Positions 60,655-64,000 of a DNA stretch of 64,000 bases are shown here, one piece after another. The notes beneath the pieces were generated by a model that made no database searches, was not told the origin of the DNA, and worked only from the letters and a program-made list of their open reading frames with translations. The stretch covers positions 186,001-250,000 of the forward strand of contig NZ_JACIEQ010000002.1 in NCBI RefSeq assembly GCF_014196965.1, given 5' to 3'. Source of the stretch: Actibacterium naphthalenivorans. GTDB lineage: Bacteria > Pseudomonadota > Alphaproteobacteria > Rhodobacterales > Rhodobacteraceae. Position numbers and translations under genes: made by a program. Position 1 is the first letter of the stretch; each line of letters starts with the position of its first letter.

Positions 60655-62055
60655 TCAGTCCTTCAGGCTTTCTTCACGCAAACCGTCGGCAAGCAGGTTC
60701 AGCCCCAGCACCAGGCTCATCAGCGCCAGCGCCGGCGGCAGGGCCGGGTGCGGATAGATCGACAGCAAGCGCCGCCCTTCGTTGATGGTCGATCCCCAGT
60801 CCGGGCTCTCGGGGCTCACGCCAAGGCCGAAAAAGCCCAGCGTGCCCAGCAGGATGGTCGTGTAACCGATGCGCAGGCAGAAATCGACGATCAGCGGCCC
60901 GCGCGCGTTGGGCAGAATCTCCCACAGCATGATATACCACGCGCCTTCGCCGCGGGTCTGGGCCGCGGCCACGTAATCGCGGGTGTGGATGTCCATCACC
61001 AGCCCGCGCACGATGCGGAAAACAGTGGGCGCGTTCACGAACACCACCGACACGAACACGATCAGCACGTTGCCGGGCATCGAGATCAGGCCGAACGGAT
61101 CCGCGTCGAAGGCCAGACCGACATAGAGCCAGCCGCCGAACAGCACCGTGACCGCGACCAGGATGTTGCGTGTCACCGGCCGGGTGAAATAGCGCGAGTT
61201 CCACATGATCAGCAGAAACAGGATCGGGAACAGAAACAGCACCGCCGCCATATATGTGGGGATGCCGGAGGCCACGATCTCGGGCGTGACCAGCAGATAG
61301 AACAGAAGGATCACCGGGAAGGCCAGCACCAGGTTGGCGATGAACGACAGCACCGTGTCGAGCTTGCCGCCGAAATAACCCGCGGGCAGGCCCAGCGTGA
61401 TGCCCACCATAAAGGCGAAGAGCGTGGCCGCCGGCGCGATCTTCAGTACCGCGCGCGCGCCCATCACCATGCGGCTGAACACGTCACGGGCCAGGTTGTC
61501 GCCGCCCAGAAGGTAATAGGGGAAACCCCCGCCGTCGCCCGGCACCGTCACGCCGGGGCTCTTGTTCTTGAGCCCGGAAATCACCTGAATGGGATCGTGG
61601 GTGGCGATCATGTCGGCGAACAATGCGGTGAAGACCCAGAACATGACCAGCGCGAAACCGACCATACCGATCGGGCTGTCGAACAGCTTGCCATAGAGGC
61701 CCAGCCGGCGCTTGAACGTGATCGACAGCGCGAAGGTGACCAGCAGCGCAATCCAGACCGGCAGGAACCGCGTCACGACATGGCCGATGATACCCTTGGC
61801 CGGCCCCTGAAGGGCGATGCCGCCGACAATCCAGATCAGCACCACCGCGACGACGCCGAGGAAACTGTATTTCGCAAGGCGTCCGGCCATCACGGCCGGG
61901 CCGCCCGTTTCCTCTCCATACCCGGCGCGGGCGGGGGCGGGCAGGGCGATGGCCAGGGCGATTTGCGCCACCACGGCGATGACGAAGAGCAGGGACAGCC
62001 CCGCCAGAAACGGGGTGAGGGCGCTCAGGCTGCCTGTCCAGGTCAATGGCTCCAT
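60655..62055 (-). CDS. Peptide/opine-type ABC transporter permease, enlarged DppC-like
   Basis: A 466-residue permease, against about 300 for usual DppC. The C-terminal core shows the DppC pattern LGGDNLARDVFSRMVMGARA near residue 185, LGLPAGYFGGKLDTVLSFIAN and the EAA loop DYVAAAQTRGEGAWYIMLWEILPNA near 370. Extra parts are an N-terminal extension with about three helices (residues 1-120) and an insert of about 70 residues with further hydrophobic stretches (about 270-340) before the EAA loop. The substrate is not assigned. It starts 14 bases after the DppB-like gene. Confidence 0.88.
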   Translation of the reverse strand: MEPLTWTGSLSALTPFLAGLSLLFVIAVVAQIALAIALPAPARAGYGEETGGPAVMAGRLAKYSFLGVVAVVLIWIVGGIALQGPAKGIIGHVVTRFLPVWIALLVTFALSITFKRRLGLYGKLFDSPIGMVGFALVMFWVFTALFADMIATHDPIQVISGLKNKSPGVTVPGDGGGFPYYLLGGDNLARDVFSRMVMGARAVLKIAPAATLFAFMVGITLGLPAGYFGGKLDTVLSFIANLVLAFPVILLFYLLVTPEIVASGIPTYMAAVLFLFPILFLLIMWNSRYFTRPVTRNILVAVTVLFGGWLYVGLAFDADPFGLISMPGNVLIVFVSVVFVNAPTVFRIVRGLVMDIHTRDYVAAAQTRGEGAWYIMLWEILPNARGPLIVDFCLRIGYTTILLGTLGFFGLGVSPESPDWGSTINEGRRLLSIYPHPALPPALALMSLVLGLNLLADGLREESLKD

Positions 62056-62069
62056 GTCCGGGCCCTCCT

Positions 62070-63155
62070 TTACGATATGCGGATGCGCGGGTTCAGGAAG
62101 ACATAGCCGATATCGGAAATCAGCTGTGTCACCAGAACCACGAGCACCGCGACGATCGAGCAGCTGAGCAGCAGTTCGATGTCATTGTTCGATGCGGCCG
62201 AGACAAGCGTCCAGCCGAATCCCTTGTAGTTGAACAGCGTCTCGACGATCACCACACCGGTGAGAAGCCAGGGAAACTGCAGCATGATCACCGTGAACGG
62301 CGCGATCAGCGCGTTGCGCAGCGCGTGTTTCAGAACGATGTTGCGGAAGCTTACCCCCTTCAGCCGGGCGGTGCGGATATACTGCGCCGTCATCACCTCG
62401 GCCATCGAGGCACGGGTCATCCTGGCGATATAGCCCATGCCGTAGAGCGCCATGGTGGCCACGGGCAGGGTGAAATTCTCGAATGTGATGCCGTCCATGG
62501 CGCTGGTGGCAGAGCCCTTGAACAGGGTTTTCCCCTCGATCCAGCCCCAGCCGTTCAGCAGCGGACCCAACCCGATCCGCGACGAGGCCAGCAGCGCGAT
62601 CAGGATGACGCCCGAAACATATTCCGGCGTCGCGGTGGAGGCGATGGACAGGGTGGAAAGCGACCGGTCGAGCTTGGTGCCCTCGCGCATCCCGGCCAGC
62701 ACGCCGATGATCAGCGCCAGCGGCACCATCACGATCATGACCCAGAACATCAGGATGCCCGTCAGCCGGAGCCGCGTGCCGATGATGCCCGAAACATCGG
62801 CGCGGAACACGGTGGAATAGCCGAAATCGCCCTGAAGCACGCCACAGAACCGGGGCGCGGATTCGACCGGTGTGTTGAAATCGATGCAGCGCCCGGTGGT
62901 CTTGCCGTCCTCATCCACCCGGGTCCAGCCGGGCACCACGCCGAGCCATTCGCCGTAGCGCACGAGCATCGGGTTGGCATAGCCGTTCTTTTCCAGCCAG
63001 CCTTCGACCTCGGCTTCGGTCATCCGCGCGTTGCCTTGCGTCTTGGCCAGCTTTTCCAGGTTTGGTGCAAGGTTGGTCAGCAGGAAAACCAAGAATGTAA
63101 GGCAGATCGCGGTTAGGATCATCACCCCGACCCGTCTGAGTATGAACAGTCCCAT
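62070..63155 (-). CDS. Peptide/opine-type ABC transporter permease, DppB-like
   Basis: A 361-residue permease with about six helices. The N terminus LFILRRVGVMILTAICLTFL and the EAA loop QYIRTARLKGVSFRNIVLKH near residue 260 are typical of DppB/OppB. A periplasmic loop at about residues 55-110 is longer than usual and has two cysteines (GRCIDF and RFCGVL) that may form a disulfide. It pairs with the enlarged DppC-like subunit. A hairpin separates it from the binding-protein gene upstream. Confidence 0.92.
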   Translation of the reverse strand: MGLFILRRVGVMILTAICLTFLVFLLTNLAPNLEKLAKTQGNARMTEAEVEGWLEKNGYANPMLVRYGEWLGVVPGWTRVDEDGKTTGRCIDFNTPVESAPRFCGVLQGDFGYSTVFRADVSGIIGTRLRLTGILMFWVMIVMVPLALIIGVLAGMREGTKLDRSLSTLSIASTATPEYVSGVILIALLASSRIGLGPLLNGWGWIEGKTLFKGSATSAMDGITFENFTLPVATMALYGMGYIARMTRASMAEVMTAQYIRTARLKGVSFRNIVLKHALRNALIAPFTVIMLQFPWLLTGVVIVETLFNYKGFGWTLVSAASNNDIELLLSCSIVAVLVVLVTQLISDIGYVFLNPRIRIS

Positions 63156-63236
63156 ATGTCCCCCTGTGGGTGAAACGCGGCGGGCCTTTGCAGAGGGGCG
63201 CGAGCGGGCGCCGTCAGGCCGGACGTATCAGAAAGA

Positions 63237-63268
63237 AGGGGGCGGTCGGCGCCGCCCCCTCCGATTGG
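63237..63268 (-). terminator. Hairpin between binding-protein and permease genes
   Basis: AGGGGGCGG (63237-63245) pairs with CCGCCCCCT (63252-63260), loop TCGGCG. On the minus strand the 3' arm is followed by TCTTTC. It probably lets only part of the transcripts reach the permease genes, keeping binding protein in excess. Confidence 0.7.
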
Positions 63269-63274
63269 TCAGGC

Positions 63275-64000
63275 TCAGGCCCAGCCAAGATAATGGATGT
63301 TGATCTCATCCTTCTGGTGGCGTTCGCCGTTGACGACGCCTTCCTTGGTGTGGCGGTAGACAGAGCGCCAGTAGGGCTGAATGGTCACGCCCTCTTCCTG
63401 CATGATCTGTTCGATCCGCTCCATCAGCACGCGCCGCTCGTCATGATCGGCGATGGCCAGCGCCTGCTTCAGCAGGTCGTCGAATTCGGCATTGGCAAAG
63501 CCGGACTCGTTCCAGGCCTCGCCCGACCGGTAGGCCAGCGCCAGAACCTGCACGCCCAGTTCCCGGCCGTTCCAGTTGGTCGAGCTGAACGGGTATTTCG
63601 TCCAGTCGTTCCAGAAGGTCGTGCCCGGGATGACCGTACGCTTGACCTTGAAGCCGGCATCGCGAAGCTGCGCGGCCAGCGCGTCGGTGGTGTTGCGGCG
63701 CCAGTCATCGTCGATGGAAATCAGCTCATGCTCGAAATCCATCATGCCTGCCTCTTCCATCAGGCGCTGCGCCTCGGCGACGTCCTGCTTGATCGGCGGC
63801 AGTTCGAAATATTCGGGGTGGATCGGCGCGACATGGTGGTTTTCGGCCGGGGTGCCGCGGCCCGAGTAGCCCAGTTCCAGCAGCACCGCGTTGTCGACGG
63901 CCAGTGCCAGCGCGCGGCGGACGCGCACATCGGCATAGGGTTTCATGCCATCGACCTCGGCCAGCTGGTTCGGGCGCAGCGTGATCGTCGAGGCGGTTGC
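63275..64000 (-). CDS. Peptide/opine-type ABC transporter, substrate-binding protein (C-terminal part)
   Basis: The 5' part lies beyond the window; 241 residues are visible. They match the C-terminal lobe of SBP family 5 (DppA/OppA): DVRVRRALALAVDNAVLLEL, EAQRLMEEAGM, LAAQLRDAGFKVKRTVIPGT, the ligand-side WNDWTKYPFSSTNWNGR segment and ERIEQIMQEEGVTIQPYWRS. The end GERHQKDEINIHYLGWA is typical of binding proteins tied to fused-ATPase systems. The substrate (peptide, opine or other) is not readable. Confidence 0.9.
   Translation of the reverse strand, partial: ATASTITLRPNQLAEVDGMKPYADVRVRRALALAVDNAVLLELGYSGRGTPAENHHVAPIHPEYFELPPIKQDVAEAQRLMEEAGMMDFEHELISIDDDWRRNTTDALAAQLRDAGFKVKRTVIPGTTFWNDWTKYPFSSTNWNGRELGVQVLALAYRSGEAWNESGFANAEFDDLLKQALAIADHDERRVLMERIEQIMQEEGVTIQPYWRSVYRHTKEGVVNGERHQKDEINIHYLGWA

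Overview
The window is a gene-dense, GC-rich stretch of chromosome from an alphaproteobacterium, most likely a member of the Rhodobacteraceae. The markers are an E1-beta pyruvate dehydrogenase subunit with an N-terminal lipoyl domain, a sqdB-sqdD-sqdC sulfolipid operon in the Rhodobacter arrangement, a VPLPA-type C-terminal sorting tail, a Fur/Mur-type regulator and a TGA-N9-TCA iron box. I found no rRNA, tRNA, CRISPR array, insertion sequence or prophage. Most of the window is core housekeeping sequence with several specialised blocks.

Layout. 1-4.0 kb (minus strand): pyruvate dehydrogenase (pdhA, start of pdhB), an FtsB-like division protein, class I fructose-bisphosphate aldolase and pgk. 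4.1-5.2 kb: two overlapping cyclophilins, one cytoplasmic and one exported. 5.4-6.7 kb: a repeat-rich surface protein with a VPLPA-CTERM tail. 6.7-23.3 kb: housekeeping genes (tyrS, anmK, eno, a Fur/Mur regulator, CorA/ZntB, a Na+/H+ antiporter, selO, a nucleoside hydrolase, an orphan iron-binding protein, mazG, xth and others).

23.4-34.5 kb is the most striking block. A response regulator and a large hybrid sensor kinase face a five-gene urea/amide-type ABC transporter (urtABCDE-like), a formamidase (fmdA) and fmdB. The kinase carries a complete NCS1-permease-like membrane domain and a nine-cysteine cluster. I propose that it senses an amide or related nitrogen compound and controls the transporter-formamidase operon.

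34.5-37.4 kb (minus): sqdB, sqdD and sqdC, joined by ATGA overlaps, for sulfoquinovosyl diacylglycerol. 37.6-39.9 kb: an octaheme cytochrome c of the tetrathionate reductase family with a b-type cytochrome partner. 40.0-42.5 kb: a MepK-like endopeptidase divergent from an L,D-transpeptidase. 42.6-45.2 kb: an lpxD-acyl carrier protein-ketoacyl synthase cluster that could make a dedicated N-linked acyl chain for lipid A.

45.3-46.3 kb: an IalB-like exported protein, then about 430 bases without a protein gene that hold two candidate small RNAs on the minus strand. 46.3-58.4 kb: a HerA-like ATPase, a CNNM/CorC transporter, xerD, an exported helical protein, a 44-residue membrane peptide, aroK-aroB, a coiled-coil protein preceded by a structured leader, a site-2-type protease, ssb, a PepSY-like peptide, a lytic transglycosylase, a monooxygenase-like protein and a DMT permease. 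58.5-64.0 kb (minus): a peptide/opine-type ABC transporter with a fused double ATPase, two enlarged permeases and the C-terminal part of its binding protein. A dispersed palindromic repeat with the core CCCCGCCGGAGGC lies in several intergenic gaps.
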